Assembly (NCBI GenBank): GCA_017849555.1
Contig: JAFIGU010000079.1
Location: 1 to 39,652, forward strand
Reading direction: 5' to 3'
Length of the DNA stretch: 39,652 bases
DNA from: Sphingomonas sp.
Lineage (GTDB): Bacteria; Pseudomonadota; Alphaproteobacteria; Sphingomonadales; Sphingomonadaceae
Shown here: positions 18,351 to 26,127 of the stretch, piece by piece
Layout: each line of letters begins with the position of its first letter
How positions within the stretch are numbered: position 1 is the first letter of the stretch
Program-made: the position numbers and the translations under genes
The notes under the pieces: model-generated
Seen by the model: only the letters and a program-made list of their open reading frames with translations
Told to the model about the DNA's origin: nothing
Databases searched by the model: none

Positions 18351-20174
18351 TCACTCCACCGTCACCGATTTCGCCAGGTTGCGCGGCTGATCGACATCGG
18401 TGCCCTTGGCCACCGCGACGTGATAGGCGAGCAATTGCACCGGCACGGCATAGACCAAAGGCGCGATCAGCGGGTGGACCTTGGGCATCGTGATCGTCGC
18501 GAGGCACCCCTCGCCCGCCGCCTCGACCCCGTCATAGTCGCTGATCAGCACCACCTTGCCGCCGCGCGCCTGCACTTCCTGCATGTTGCTGACGGTCTTG
18601 TCGAACAGCGGCCCGCTCGGCGCGATGACGATCACCGGGACATTCTCGTCGATCAGCGCGATCGGGCCGTGCTTCATCTCCCCCGCCGCATAACCTTCGG
18701 CGTGGATATAGCTGATTTCCTTGAGCTTTAACGCGCCCTCCAGCGCCAGCGGATAGTCCGTTCCGCGGCCAAGATAAAGCACGTCGCGCGCCCCCGCGAC
18801 CGCGCCGGCCATCGCCTCGATCGCCTCGTCATAAGCGAGCGCGGCGTTGAGCGCCGCCGGCGCCTGCGCCAGATGCTTGACGATCGCCTTCTCATCCGCC
18901 GGGGTCAATCTGCCCTTGGCGCGCGCGAGATTGGCGGCAAGCGCGGCGAGCACCGCGAGCTGACAGGTGAACGCCTTGGTCGAGGCGACCCCGATCTCCG
19001 GCCCGGCGTGGGTGGGGAGCAGCAGGTCTGCCTCGCGCGCCATCGTGCTCGTCGGGACATTGACCACCGCGGCGATCGTCTGCCCCTCGCTGCGCGCGTG
19101 GCGCAGCGCGGCGAGCGTATCCGCGGTCTCGCCTGATTGGCTGATGACGATCATCAGCCCGCCCGGCTCCATTACCGGCGTGCGATAGCGGAATTCGGAT
19201 GCGACATCGAGGTCGACCGGCACCCGCGCGAATTGCTCGAACCAATATTTGGCGACCATCCCGGCGTAGAAGCTCGTGCCGCAGGCGACGATCGTCACGC
19301 GCTTGATCGACGACAGATCGTAATCGGGGATCGGCAGCGTGACGCGATCCTCCATCCGCTGGAGATAGGCGCGCAGCGTCTGGGCGACGACGATCGGCTG
19401 CTCGTAAATCTCCTTCTGCATGAAATGACGGTGGTTGCCCTTGTCGATCAGCGCCCCGGTCACCCCGGAGATCGTCACCGCGCGCTCGACGGGGGTATTG
19501 TCGCGATCGAACACCTCGGCGCTGTCGCGGGTGCAGATGACCCAATCGCCCTCCTCGAGATAGGCGATCCGCTGGGTCAGCGGCGCCAGCGCCAGCGCGT
19601 CGGAGCCAAGATAGGTCTCGCCGTCGCCATAGCCCACCACCAACGGCGAGCCGAGCCGCGCGCCGATCAGCATGTCGGGGTAATCGCGGAACAGGATCGC
19701 CAGCGCAAAGGCGCCGTGGAGCCGCGGCAGGATTTCGCGCACCGCCTCGGCCGGGGCGAGCCCCGCCTCGACCTTCTCGCTCACCAGATGCGCAACCACC
19801 TCGGTATCGGTCTCACTGGTGAAGACCCGACCGCGCGCGATAAGTTCCTCGCGCAACGACTTGAAATTCTCGATAATTCCATTGTGGACCACTGCGACGT
19901 GATCGGTCGCGTGCGGGTGCGCATTGTTGGTCGTCGGGCCGCCGTGGGTCGCCCAGCGGGTATGCGCGATCCCGACCGTGCCGGGCAGCGGATTGGCGGC
20001 AAGCTCGCGCGCCAGATTGACCAGTTTCCCCGAGGCGCGGCGACGATCGATCACCCCGTCGTGAACGGTGGCGACCCCGGCGGAATCATAGCCGCGATAT
20101 TCCAGCCGCCGCAGCCCGTCGAGCAATCGCTCCGCCACGTCTTCCTTGCCCAGAATGCCTACGATGCCGCACAT
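18351..20174 (-). CDS. glmS: glutamine--fructose-6-phosphate aminotransferase (isomerizing)
   Basis: GlmS makes glucosamine-6-phosphate from fructose-6-phosphate and glutamine, the first step towards UDP-GlcNAc for peptidoglycan and lipopolysaccharide. The product is 607 residues, the usual length. C2 after the initiator Met (MCGIVGILG) is the glutaminase nucleophile, with HTRWATHG following. Two SIS sugar-binding domains come next (VACGTSFYAG, ISQSGETADT; later LYLGRGTDYPLALEGALKLKE), and the C-terminus is the conserved NLAKSVTVE. glmU is nearby on the same strand, but a VapBC module and a palindromic repeat lie between them. No ribozyme of the Gram-positive kind is expected or seen. Confidence 0.96.
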   Translation of the reverse strand: MCGIVGILGKEDVAERLLDGLRRLEYRGYDSAGVATVHDGVIDRRRASGKLVNLARELAANPLPGTVGIAHTRWATHGGPTTNNAHPHATDHVAVVHNGIIENFKSLREELIARGRVFTSETDTEVVAHLVSEKVEAGLAPAEAVREILPRLHGAFALAILFRDYPDMLIGARLGSPLVVGYGDGETYLGSDALALAPLTQRIAYLEEGDWVICTRDSAEVFDRDNTPVERAVTISGVTGALIDKGNHRHFMQKEIYEQPIVVAQTLRAYLQRMEDRVTLPIPDYDLSSIKRVTIVACGTSFYAGMVAKYWFEQFARVPVDLDVASEFRYRTPVMEPGGLMIVISQSGETADTLAALRHARSEGQTIAAVVNVPTSTMAREADLLLPTHAGPEIGVASTKAFTCQLAVLAALAANLARAKGRLTPADEKAIVKHLAQAPAALNAALAYDEAIEAMAGAVAGARDVLYLGRGTDYPLALEGALKLKEISYIHAEGYAAGEMKHGPIALIDENVPVIVIAPSGPLFDKTVSNMQEVQARGGKVVLISDYDGVEAAGEGCLATITMPKVHPLIAPLVYAVPVQLLAYHVAVAKGTDVDQPRNLAKSVTVE

Positions 20175-20190
20175 GAAACGCCTCGATCAT

Positions 20191-20556
20191 CTAGAGTGTG
20201 TAGGGAATGCGGACCCCCGGCATCGTCGCCGGAAAGTCTTTGGTATTACGCGTTACCAGGATCGCCCCATTAACCTGCGCCGTCGCCAGGATGAAGGCAT
20301 CGAGCAAGGTCATCCGCATCCGCTGACGGATGTCCGCCGCCAATCTGGCGATGCGCTGGTCGATTTCCACCACCTCGAACGGCTGGAGCAGCGCCTGGAT
20401 CTCGCTGCGCGTCTCCGGGGGCTCGCCAGCGAGCAATTCGGTCCAGACGATGCGGCTGATGCGATGCCGCGAATAGCGCCCGAGCTCGCCGATCGCCTCG
20501 GCGCGGCCGAACAGCCAGTCGACCAGGATATTGGTGTCGAAGAACGGGTCGGACAC
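20191..20556 (-). CDS. VapC-like PIN-domain toxin ribonuclease
   Basis: A 121-residue PIN-domain protein. The acidic residues of the Mg-dependent nuclease site are at D7 (FFDTNILVDWL), E40 (WTELLAG), D86 (LLDAFILATA) and D107 (TRNTKDF). PIN toxins of this family cut tRNA or rRNA when free of their antitoxin. The gene starts 5 bases after the antitoxin gene stops, the usual antitoxin-first order. It ends only 16 bases before the glmS start codon, so it may affect or share glmS transcription. All catalytic acids are present, so the toxin is probably active. Confidence 0.88.
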   Translation of the reverse strand: MSDPFFDTNILVDWLFGRAEAIGELGRYSRHRISRIVWTELLAGEPPETRSEIQALLQPFEVVEIDQRIARLAADIRQRMRMTLLDAFILATAQVNGAILVTRNTKDFPATMPGVRIPYTL

Positions 20557-20561
20557 GCCGG

Positions 20562-20786
20562 TCAGCCGCGATCGTCACGCATCGCGCGCTGATAGTCGAC
20601 CGCATCGCCGATATCGCGCCGCGCACGCCAATAGCCTGCCCCGCGCGCGATCCAATCGCCCCCGACCTCGGCACGAAACGCGGCCACCGCCTCGCGCACC
20701 AGCGCAGCGCGCGACTTGCCCTGCTCGGCCGCGCGGCGATCGAGCCATTCGATATCCTCATCAGGAATGTCGACTAAAGTGCGCAT
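20562..20786 (-). CDS. VapB-like ribbon-helix-helix antitoxin
   Basis: A 74-residue protein with an N-terminal ribbon-helix-helix DNA-binding domain (residues 1-45: MRTLVDIPDEDIEWLDRRAAEQGKSR, then AALVREAVAAF) and a C-terminal acidic/aromatic tail (GYWRARRDIGDAVDYQRAMRDD) that would wrap around the toxin. Pairing with the PIN gene 5 bases downstream makes a type II toxin-antitoxin operon, expected to repress itself. No Shine-Dalgarno sequence is visible before the ATG, so it may be translated from a very short leader. Confidence 0.85.
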   Translation of the reverse strand: MRTLVDIPDEDIEWLDRRAAEQGKSRAALVREAVAAFRAEVGGDWIARGAGYWRARRDIGDAVDYQRAMRDDRG

Positions 20787-20813
20787 GATTACCGTAACTT
20801 ATCGACTCAATCT

Positions 20814-20894
20814 CCGTTCGCTCTGAGCTTGTCGAAGGGCTGCACCTCTTCATCGGAAGGAAATGCAGGGCTTCGACAAGCCCAGCCCGAACGG
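20814..20894. repeat. palindromic repeat, family A (copy 4)
   Basis: Outer arms CCGTTCG and CGAACGG, inner AGCTTGTCGAAG/CTTCGACAAG and GGGCTGCA/TGCAGGGC, as in copies 1-3. It lies upstream of vapB and downstream of glmU. Confidence 0.83.
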
Positions 20895-20900
20895 GGCAGG

Positions 20901-20930
20901 TATGATATCTAGATATCATATCGCGATATC
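20901..20930. promoter_or_regulatory. AT-rich palindrome cluster between glmU and vapB
   Basis: A perfect 20-base palindrome, TATGATATCTAGATATCATA (20901-20920), overlaps a second palindrome ATATCGCGATAT (20918-20929); GATATC occurs three times. It sits 4 bases beyond the glmU stop codon and about 115 bases upstream of vapB. It could be a protein-binding site (VapBC complexes bind palindromes) or a hairpin ending glmU. Function not known. Confidence 0.4.
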
Positions 20931-20933
20931 ATT

Positions 20934-22298
20934 TCAACCTTTCTTCCGCGCGATCATCTTCTCGCGGAAGCGCGCGGCCCAGCCCGGCTTTTCTTCCTGC
21001 GCCGGGCGGACGAGCGCGAGCGCGTCGGCGCTCACCTCCCGCGTCACTACCGAGCCGGCGCCAACGATCGCGCCGTCCCCGATCGTCACCGGGGCGACCA
21101 GCGCCGAATTGGAGCCGATGAACGCCCCCGCGCCGATCTTGGTCTTATATTTGAAGAAACCGTCGTAATTGCATGTAATCGTGCCCGCACCGATATTGGC
21201 ACCGGCGCCTATCTCGGCATCGCCGAGATAGGTCAGATGGTTGGCCTTGGCGCCCTCGCCGAGCACCGCTTTCTTCATCTCGACGAAATTGCCGACCCGC
21301 GATTTGGCCTCCATCACCGCGCCGGGGCGGAGCCGCGCATAGGGGCCGACCGAACAGCCCGCGCCGACGCTGGCGCCCTCGAGATGGCTGAAGGCGTGGA
21401 TGATCGCGCCGTCGGCGATCGTCACCCCGGGGCCGAACACCACATTGGGTTCGATCGTCACATCGCGGCCGACCTTGGTATCGTAAGCGAACCACACCGT
21501 CTCGGGCGCGATCAGTGTCGCGCCGTCGGCCATCGCCTCGGCGCGGCGGCGATCCTGCCACGCCCGCTCCACCGTCGCGAGTTCGGCGCGGCTGTTGACC
21601 CCGGCGACCTCGGCCTCGCCCGTCTCGATCACCGCCGACGCGCGCCCGTCGGCAGCGGCGAGCATCACGATATCGGGAAGATAGAATTCGCCCGCCGCAT
21701 TGTCGTTGCCGACTCGCGCGAGCAGCGCGAACAGATCCTCGCCGCGCACCGCCATCAGGCCCGAGTTACAAAGATTTACAGCGCGTTCTTCAGGCGTCGC
21801 ATCCTTATATTCGACCATCTTGACGATCCGCCCGTCGGGGCCGGCGACGATCCGGCCATAAGCCGCGGGATCGAGCGGCCGGAAGCCGAGTACGACCGCG
21901 GCGGGGCGGTCGGCGGCGTGGAGCCGATCGAGCATCTCGCGCATCGTCGCCGTCCCGATCAGCGGCACATCGCCATAGAGAACAAGCACATCGCCCGCGA
22001 ACCCGCCCAGCGCCGTCTCCGCCTGGCGCACCGCATGCGCGGTGCCGAGCTGTTCCGTCTGATGCACCACCTCCGCGCCGAGCGGGGCAACCGCCGCCTC
22101 GACCTGCGCCCGCCCGGCACCGACCACCACCACGGTGCGTGCCGGCGCCAGTGCCGCAACATTGTCCAGCAGATGCAGCAGCATCGGCCGCCCGGCGAGC
22201 GGATGGAGCACTTTGTGCAGATCGGACTTCATCCGCGTGCCCTTGCCCGCGGCGAGGACGATGGCGGCGATCGGAGCGGCAGACGGTTTGTCGTTCAT
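20934..22298 (-). CDS. glmU: bifunctional UDP-GlcNAc pyrophosphorylase / glucosamine-1-phosphate N-acetyltransferase
   Basis: GlmU acetylates glucosamine-1-phosphate and then joins it to UTP to give UDP-GlcNAc. The product is 454 residues. The N-terminal nucleotidyltransferase starts with LAAGKGTRMKS (residues 15-25), with YGDVPLI and the AVNLCNSGLMAV segment. The C-terminal left-handed beta-helix acetyltransferase has repeated hexapeptides (from about residue 245) including NFVEMKKAVLGEGAKANHLTYLGDAEIG. The frame reads on upstream to 22355, but I start at the ATG at 22298 (MNDKPSAAPIAAIVLAAG), which fits family length and leaves a 62-base divergent gap to gph. Confidence 0.95.
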   Translation of the reverse strand: MNDKPSAAPIAAIVLAAGKGTRMKSDLHKVLHPLAGRPMLLHLLDNVAALAPARTVVVVGAGRAQVEAAVAPLGAEVVHQTEQLGTAHAVRQAETALGGFAGDVLVLYGDVPLIGTATMREMLDRLHAADRPAAVVLGFRPLDPAAYGRIVAGPDGRIVKMVEYKDATPEERAVNLCNSGLMAVRGEDLFALLARVGNDNAAGEFYLPDIVMLAAADGRASAVIETGEAEVAGVNSRAELATVERAWQDRRRAEAMADGATLIAPETVWFAYDTKVGRDVTIEPNVVFGPGVTIADGAIIHAFSHLEGASVGAGCSVGPYARLRPGAVMEAKSRVGNFVEMKKAVLGEGAKANHLTYLGDAEIGAGANIGAGTITCNYDGFFKYKTKIGAGAFIGSNSALVAPVTIGDGAIVGAGSVVTREVSADALALVRPAQEEKPGWAARFREKMIARKKG

Positions 22299-22360
22299 AA
22301 AAGACGCTTTCGCATTGGATGCTTGCCATTTCCAGAGCGCTGCTGTCTGGCGCATGACCG

Positions 22361-23023
22361 ATGCATGTTTTTCCGTTCACGATCGTCGGGTTCGATCTCG
22401 ACGGCACGTTGCTCGATACCAGCGCCGACCTGACCGCGGCGGTCAACCACGCCCTCGCGGCTGACGGGCGCGCGCCGCTGGCGTTCGACGACCTGCGTTC
22501 GATGATCGGCGGGGGCGGGCGGCGGATGATGTCGCTGGCGCTGGCGGCGACCGGCGGATATGACGAGGCGCTGCTCGACCGGCTCAATGCGGTGATGATC
22601 GACTTTTACGCGGCACATATCGCGGACCATACGATCCCTTTTCCCGGCGCGGTGGCGATGCTCGACGAATTGGCGGCGCGCGACGTGAAGATCGCGGTGG
22701 TCACCAACAAGGCGGAGGCGCTGACCCGCCCGCTGCTCGATACGCTCGGCCTCACCGCGCGCTTCACGACGATCATCGGCGGCGCGGGCAAGCCCTCCCC
22801 GCTGCCGATCGAGACGATGATCGCGCAATGCGGGGGTCTGGACGACGGCGGCCGCGCGGCGTTCGTCGGCGATTCGCATTTCGACGTCGACGCCGCGCAG
22901 GCCGCGGGGATACCCGCCGTGGCCTGTGCGTTCGGGTTCCTCACCAAGCCGGTCGACCAACTCGGCGCCGACGCCGTGATCGACCATTTCGACGAACTGA
23001 TCCCGACCCTCGAGACATTATGA
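22361..23023 (+). CDS. gph: phosphoglycolate phosphatase (HAD hydrolase)
   Basis: A 220-residue HAD-superfamily phosphatase. Motif I is GFDLDGTLLDT (nucleophile D12, acid D14), motif II is VVTNK, motif III is the Lys in GKPSPLPIETM, and motif IV is FVGDSHFDVDAAQAAG. An alpha-helical cap lies between residues 20 and 85. These match Gph, which removes phosphoglycolate left by DNA 3'-end repair or RuBisCO side reaction; other HAD phosphatases are possible. It is divergent from glmU, and its stop overlaps the next start by 4 bases (ATGA), so the two form an operon. Confidence 0.85.
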   Translation: MHVFPFTIVGFDLDGTLLDTSADLTAAVNHALAADGRAPLAFDDLRSMIGGGGRRMMSLALAATGGYDEALLDRLNAVMIDFYAAHIADHTIPFPGAVAMLDELAARDVKIAVVTNKAEALTRPLLDTLGLTARFTTIIGGAGKPSPLPIETMIAQCGGLDDGGRAAFVGDSHFDVDAAQAAGIPAVACAFGFLTKPVDQLGADAVIDHFDELIPTLETL

Positions 23024-23382
23024 CTTACCAGGAACGCCTGACGATCTGGCGACTGTTGCTTGCGGTCGCATTGTCCTTCGCCATCACGATGGCGCTGCTG
23101 CCGCACCCGCCGACGCTGGTGAACGTCAGCGACAAATGGCAGCATATGGCTGCCTTCGCGACGATCACGATGTTCGCGGTGCTCGGTTACCCGCACACCC
23201 CGCTGCTGCGCATCGCCGAGCGGCTGTCGTTCGTCGGCGCGCTGATCGAGGTGGCGCAGTCGATCCCCGCGCTGCACCGCGATTGCGATATCTTCGACTG
23301 GGTCGCCGATACCGCGGCGATCCTTGCGGTGATCATCGTCGTGGCGATCATCCGGCATGTCCGGAACGACGCCACATTTTGA
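23020..23382 (+). CDS. small VanZ-like membrane protein
   Basis: A 120-residue protein with about four hydrophobic helices (LLLAVALSFAITMALLP; MAAFATITMFAVLGY; RLSFVGALIEVAQSI; AAILAVIIVVAIIRHV). The motif SDKWQHMAAFA followed by GALIEVAQS and DWVADTAAI matches VanZ-like family proteins, where K, H, E and D are conserved. VanZ homologues are known for teicoplanin resistance, but the biochemical role is unknown. It is coupled to gph by a 4-base overlap. Its last 35 bases overlap the end of the convergent nucleotidyltransferase gene. Confidence 0.75.
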   Translation: MTYQERLTIWRLLLAVALSFAITMALLPHPPTLVNVSDKWQHMAAFATITMFAVLGYPHTPLLRIAERLSFVGALIEVAQSIPALHRDCDIFDWVADTAAILAVIIVVAIIRHVRNDATF

Positions 23383-24370
23383 TCCACAGATGCCGCGCGA
23401 GCATCGCCGGCGGCATCCGCAGCCAATGTGACCTGACGTAAAAGGCGAGCCGCGTCGCCGGCCGCGTCCCGCGCCCCCAGCCGTCGCGCGCCAGCAGGCG
23501 GCGGCGCGCGGCGGCGTCGAACAGCGGCTCGGCGGGTTGCGGCGGGATTGGCGTATCGAACAGCGCCGCCGCCAGCCGCAACGCGCGCGCGACCGCCCGC
23601 GACGCCTGATGCTCGGCCGCACGGGAGACGAGCCGCGCAGGATAATCGGCATCGCGCGCGGCGAATTCGCGCACCAGCCGGTCGATATCCCACAGGTTGC
23701 GCAGGCCCCCCGAAAGATCGCCATCGGCGAACAGATGGATCGCGGCATGGATCACCACATCCTCGGGCGACAGCATCGCGACGCCATCGGCCAGCGGCAC
23801 CGCGTCGGCGATCAGCTTCGCCGGATCGGGGGTGGAACGCGCGGTCGGCGGAAGGATCGTATGGTGGACGTCGATCATGCGATCGCGCTCGCGGTGGATC
23901 AGCGGTGGCAGCTCGTGCATCCAGCGCCGGTAATAGGCATCGTCATAGGGATCGGATTTCACCCATTCCCACCCGGCATCGAGCAATGCCGCCTCCGCCC
24001 GTGCCAGCATGTCCGCCGGGACGAGGATGTCGAGATCGCCGATATGCCGCCCCTGCCCCGCATCGAGCCCGGCGGCGACGAACGCCGTCCCTTTGAGCAG
24101 GATCACCGGGCAATCGAGCGCGGCAAGCGCGCGCCGCGCCATCACCGCCTCCCACAAGGCCTGCCGCCGCCCTTCCTCCGCCGACAGGATTGCCGCCGCG
24201 AGGATCGCCTCGACCGGGGCCGGCAGCGGCAACCCGCGCAACCGGAATGCGAGCGTGCCGATCAGCAGCTCGGCGCGCGCGATCGCGATCACCGCATTCC
24301 ATTGCGCCGCATCGAGCGCGCGCGCCTCGCCCGGCGCGGCGAGCAGGCGGCACAGCAGCCGCGCGCTCAT
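23348..24370 (-). CDS. nucleotidyltransferase family protein of the HPr-rel-A type cluster
   Basis: A 340-residue protein like the uncharacterised nucleotidyltransferases of PF14907. The key region is ILLKGTAFVAAGLDAGQGRHIGD then LDILVPAD (K93, G94, and the D112-L-D114 acidic pair of a pol-beta-type site), followed by the ALLDAGWE helix. Such proteins occur with HprK-like kinases in peptide-modification clusters, including some lasso peptide clusters, where they may transfer a nucleotide or modify a phosphate. It begins 4 bases inside the kinase gene (24367-24370). It is the last gene of the four-gene operon and runs 35 bases into the opposing membrane-protein gene. The reaction is unknown. 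Confidence 0.8.
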   Translation of the reverse strand: MSARLLCRLLAAPGEARALDAAQWNAVIAIARAELLIGTLAFRLRGLPLPAPVEAILAAAILSAEEGRRQALWEAVMARRALAALDCPVILLKGTAFVAAGLDAGQGRHIGDLDILVPADMLARAEAALLDAGWEWVKSDPYDDAYYRRWMHELPPLIHRERDRMIDVHHTILPPTARSTPDPAKLIADAVPLADGVAMLSPEDVVIHAAIHLFADGDLSGGLRNLWDIDRLVREFAARDADYPARLVSRAAEHQASRAVARALRLAAALFDTPIPPQPAEPLFDAAARRRLLARDGWGRGTRPATRLAFYVRSHWLRMPPAMLARHLWIKMWRRSGHAG

Positions 24371-25218
24371 CCTTCGGCCTCGATCGCGGCGATCGCGGCG
24401 TCGGCGTCGGGATAGTCGAGCGCCATCGCCGGGGTTTCACGGACGAAGCGGGTCATCGCCGCAAAACCGCGCTCGCCCAACGCGACATAATTGGTCGAGG
24501 CCTGGGTCAACCGCACGAACGCCTCGCCGGCCCCCACCGCGCGGCGCTCGGCCGCGAAGCCGAAGCGCGGGAACACCAGCCGCACCGCGCGCGCCGGCAC
24601 CTGCATCGCCGCGACCGCCGCATCGTCGGGGACGAGGTGACGGATATCGCCCTTCGGCGTCCCCGCCATCAGCGGCCCGAACCGCGCCGCCGGCAACGCC
24701 GCGCGGACGACCGCAATCGCCGCGTTCTTCAGGCTGACGAGCCGCGGAAAGGCGTGAACCAGCCCGGTCTCGGGATCGACCAGCGCGAATTCGTCCCCCA
24801 TCAGCCGCCAGCCGCGCGCGGCGAGCAGCGCCGCCAGCGTCGATTTCCCCGCCCCCGATTCGCCGGTCAGCACGATCGCTTCCCCGCCGCGCTCGACCGT
24901 CGCGGCGTGGAGCAGCAGGAAGCGCCGCTCGCCCAGCGCGAGTTGCAGGTTCATCGCCATTTCGGCGGCGAGCAGCCCGTGCGCCAGCGGCAGCGGCGCG
25001 GCATCGGGGAGCATATAATCCCCCGCGATCGCCACCGAGGGGCGGATGAACCGCCGCCACGGCCGCGTCGCCGAGAGCCGGACATTGTAATCGGCGATCC
25101 CGTCCTCCGGCGTCGGATAGCCCGCGTAAAGCGTGCGCAGCGCCGCCACCGGCGCGCGCCAGTCGCTCCCGACGCGAAACCCCACCGGGCCGATGCGGAC
25201 CGAAAAGACGTGTCTCAT
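24367..25218 (-). CDS. HprK-related kinase A
   Basis: A 283-residue protein with the HPr kinase fold. The P-loop is GESGAGKS (residues 119-126), within LTGESGAGKSTLAALLAARG, followed by LMGDEFALVDPETG (D142 in the place of the Walker B type acidic residue). The N-terminal 100 residues are specific to this subfamily. True HPr kinases act with PTS sugar transport, but no HPr or PTS gene is here. Related kinases in lasso peptide clusters phosphorylate a serine of a precursor peptide, so phosphorylation of a peptide or protein is a reasonable inference. It is coupled by 4-base overlaps to the PqqD gene upstream and the nucleotidyltransferase gene downstream. Confidence 0.85.
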   Translation of the reverse strand: MRHVFSVRIGPVGFRVGSDWRAPVAALRTLYAGYPTPEDGIADYNVRLSATRPWRRFIRPSVAIAGDYMLPDAAPLPLAHGLLAAEMAMNLQLALGERRFLLLHAATVERGGEAIVLTGESGAGKSTLAALLAARGWRLMGDEFALVDPETGLVHAFPRLVSLKNAAIAVVRAALPAARFGPLMAGTPKGDIRHLVPDDAAVAAMQVPARAVRLVFPRFGFAAERRAVGAGEAFVRLTQASTNYVALGERGFAAMTRFVRETPAMALDYPDADAAIAAIEAEG

Positions 25219-25478
25219 CGCGCCTCGACCAGCCCCGCGGCGACCAGTTCGTCGAGCCGCTCGATCAGCGCCGCATGTTCGTCATCGGCAAGCCCGAACG
25301 CCGCCGCCAGCGCCTCGATCGAGCGCCACTCCCCCGCCATCGCCGCGAGCAGCTCGGGCACCGGCGCGACGACGATATGGGTCAGCCCCGACGCGCGATG
25401 ATAGATCGCGACGAGATCGTCGAGCGGCGCAACGCACAGCCCCTCGGCAACCGGCGCGCGATAGCGCGTCGCGGCCAC
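25215..25478 (-). CDS. PqqD-family peptide chaperone (HPr-rel-A system)
   Basis: An 87-residue winged-helix protein of the PqqD/RRE kind, matching the pattern of the chaperone member of HPr-rel-A systems (VAPLDDLVAIYHRASGLTHIV, then LLAAMAGEWRSIEALAAAFG and ALIERLDELVAAGLVEAR). PqqD-type domains hold the leader segment of a precursor peptide and present it to a modifying enzyme. It ends with a 4-base overlap into the kinase gene and starts 6 bases after the stop of the Tat-exported small protein. The position suggests that the upstream protein, or another not encoded here, is the client. Confidence 0.82.
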   Translation of the reverse strand: MAATRYRAPVAEGLCVAPLDDLVAIYHRASGLTHIVVAPVPELLAAMAGEWRSIEALAAAFGLADDEHAALIERLDELVAAGLVEAR

Positions 25479-25484
25479 CGCTTT

Positions 25485-25883
25485 TTACTTCCGCAGCATC
25501 TGGAGCGAGGCGAAGCAGGTGAAGCCGGCGGTGCCGCGCTGCAGCCGGCCGACATATTTGAGATAGGCCCGGCTGCGTTCATAATCCACGCCGGGCAGAT
25601 TGCCCCCGCTCGCCAGCGCCCGCTTCACATCCTCGCCCTTCAGCGGGCGCGGCGGCGGGGCGAAGGCATTCTTGGTGCCGGCGGGGACGACATTGCCGTT
25701 GCTGTCGATAAACCCGCCCGCGCGGCTCGGATCGGGCACCGGGATGTCGCAGGCGAGCACTGAGCCGGCGGTCTGCGCCAGCGCCGGGCGGATCGAGACG
25801 ACCGCCGCCGCCCCGGCCGCGCCGAGCATCAGCGCACGCCGCCGCGTCGCGCCCTCCGCTGTCGTATCGCCCTCGTCGCTCAT
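25485..25883 (-). CDS. small Tat-exported protein of unknown function, first gene of the HPr-rel-A type operon
   Basis: 132 residues that I do not recognise by family. The N-terminus has a twin-arginine signal: RRR at 14-16 before ALMLGAAGAAAVVSI and cleavage after ALA (residue 36). The mature part (about 96 residues) contains two cysteines (C45, C123), a Gly/Pro-rich middle (GGFIDSNGNVVPAGTKNAFAPPPRP) and a basic C-terminal third (YERSRAYLKYVGRLQRG, ending SLQMLRK). The frame stays open upstream through a palindromic repeat, so the ATG at 25883 is chosen. The 6-base gap to the pqqD-like gene puts it in the same operon. It may be the substrate of the modifying enzymes; this is inferred from position only. 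Confidence 0.75.
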   Translation of the reverse strand: MSDEGDTTAEGATRRRALMLGAAGAAAVVSIRPALAQTAGSVLACDIPVPDPSRAGGFIDSNGNVVPAGTKNAFAPPPRPLKGEDVKRALASGGNLPGVDYERSRAYLKYVGRLQRGTAGFTCFASLQMLRK

Positions 25884-25994
25884 CGCCGTGTCAGTCCCAT
25901 AATCGGCCCCGGCAGACAAGCCGGGCAAAGAAAGCGTATCGCAACGGGACGTTACGATATGATTTGCGTTCTCTGCGCATGCTTTCCCCCTCCC

Positions 25995-26050
25995 CTGTGT
26001 CCCCGCGAAGGCGGGGACCCAGGCTGGCCTCCCGCCTTCGCGGGAGCACA
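25995..26050. repeat. palindromic repeat, family C (copy 2)
   Basis: TGTCCCCGCGAAGGCGGGGA and TCCCGCCTTCGCGGGAGCACA form paired hairpins, as at 2324-2384 but in the opposite order. It lies in the 244-base divergent gap between the small Tat protein gene and phoR. The rest of the gap (25884-25994 and 26051-26127) must hold both promoters, but I see no clear boxes. Confidence 0.8.
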
Positions 26051-26127
26051 ATGCGGGTTGCCGTACGCTAAAAAGATCAGGAAATGCCGAGTTCCGCCGG
26101 GCACCGATCCGCCCTAAACGCGGGGCT

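Noticed and set aside
20901..20930. AT palindrome as a firm VapBC operator
   Set aside because: It is about 115 bases upstream of vapB, with a large repeat in between, so it is reported only as a site of unknown role.
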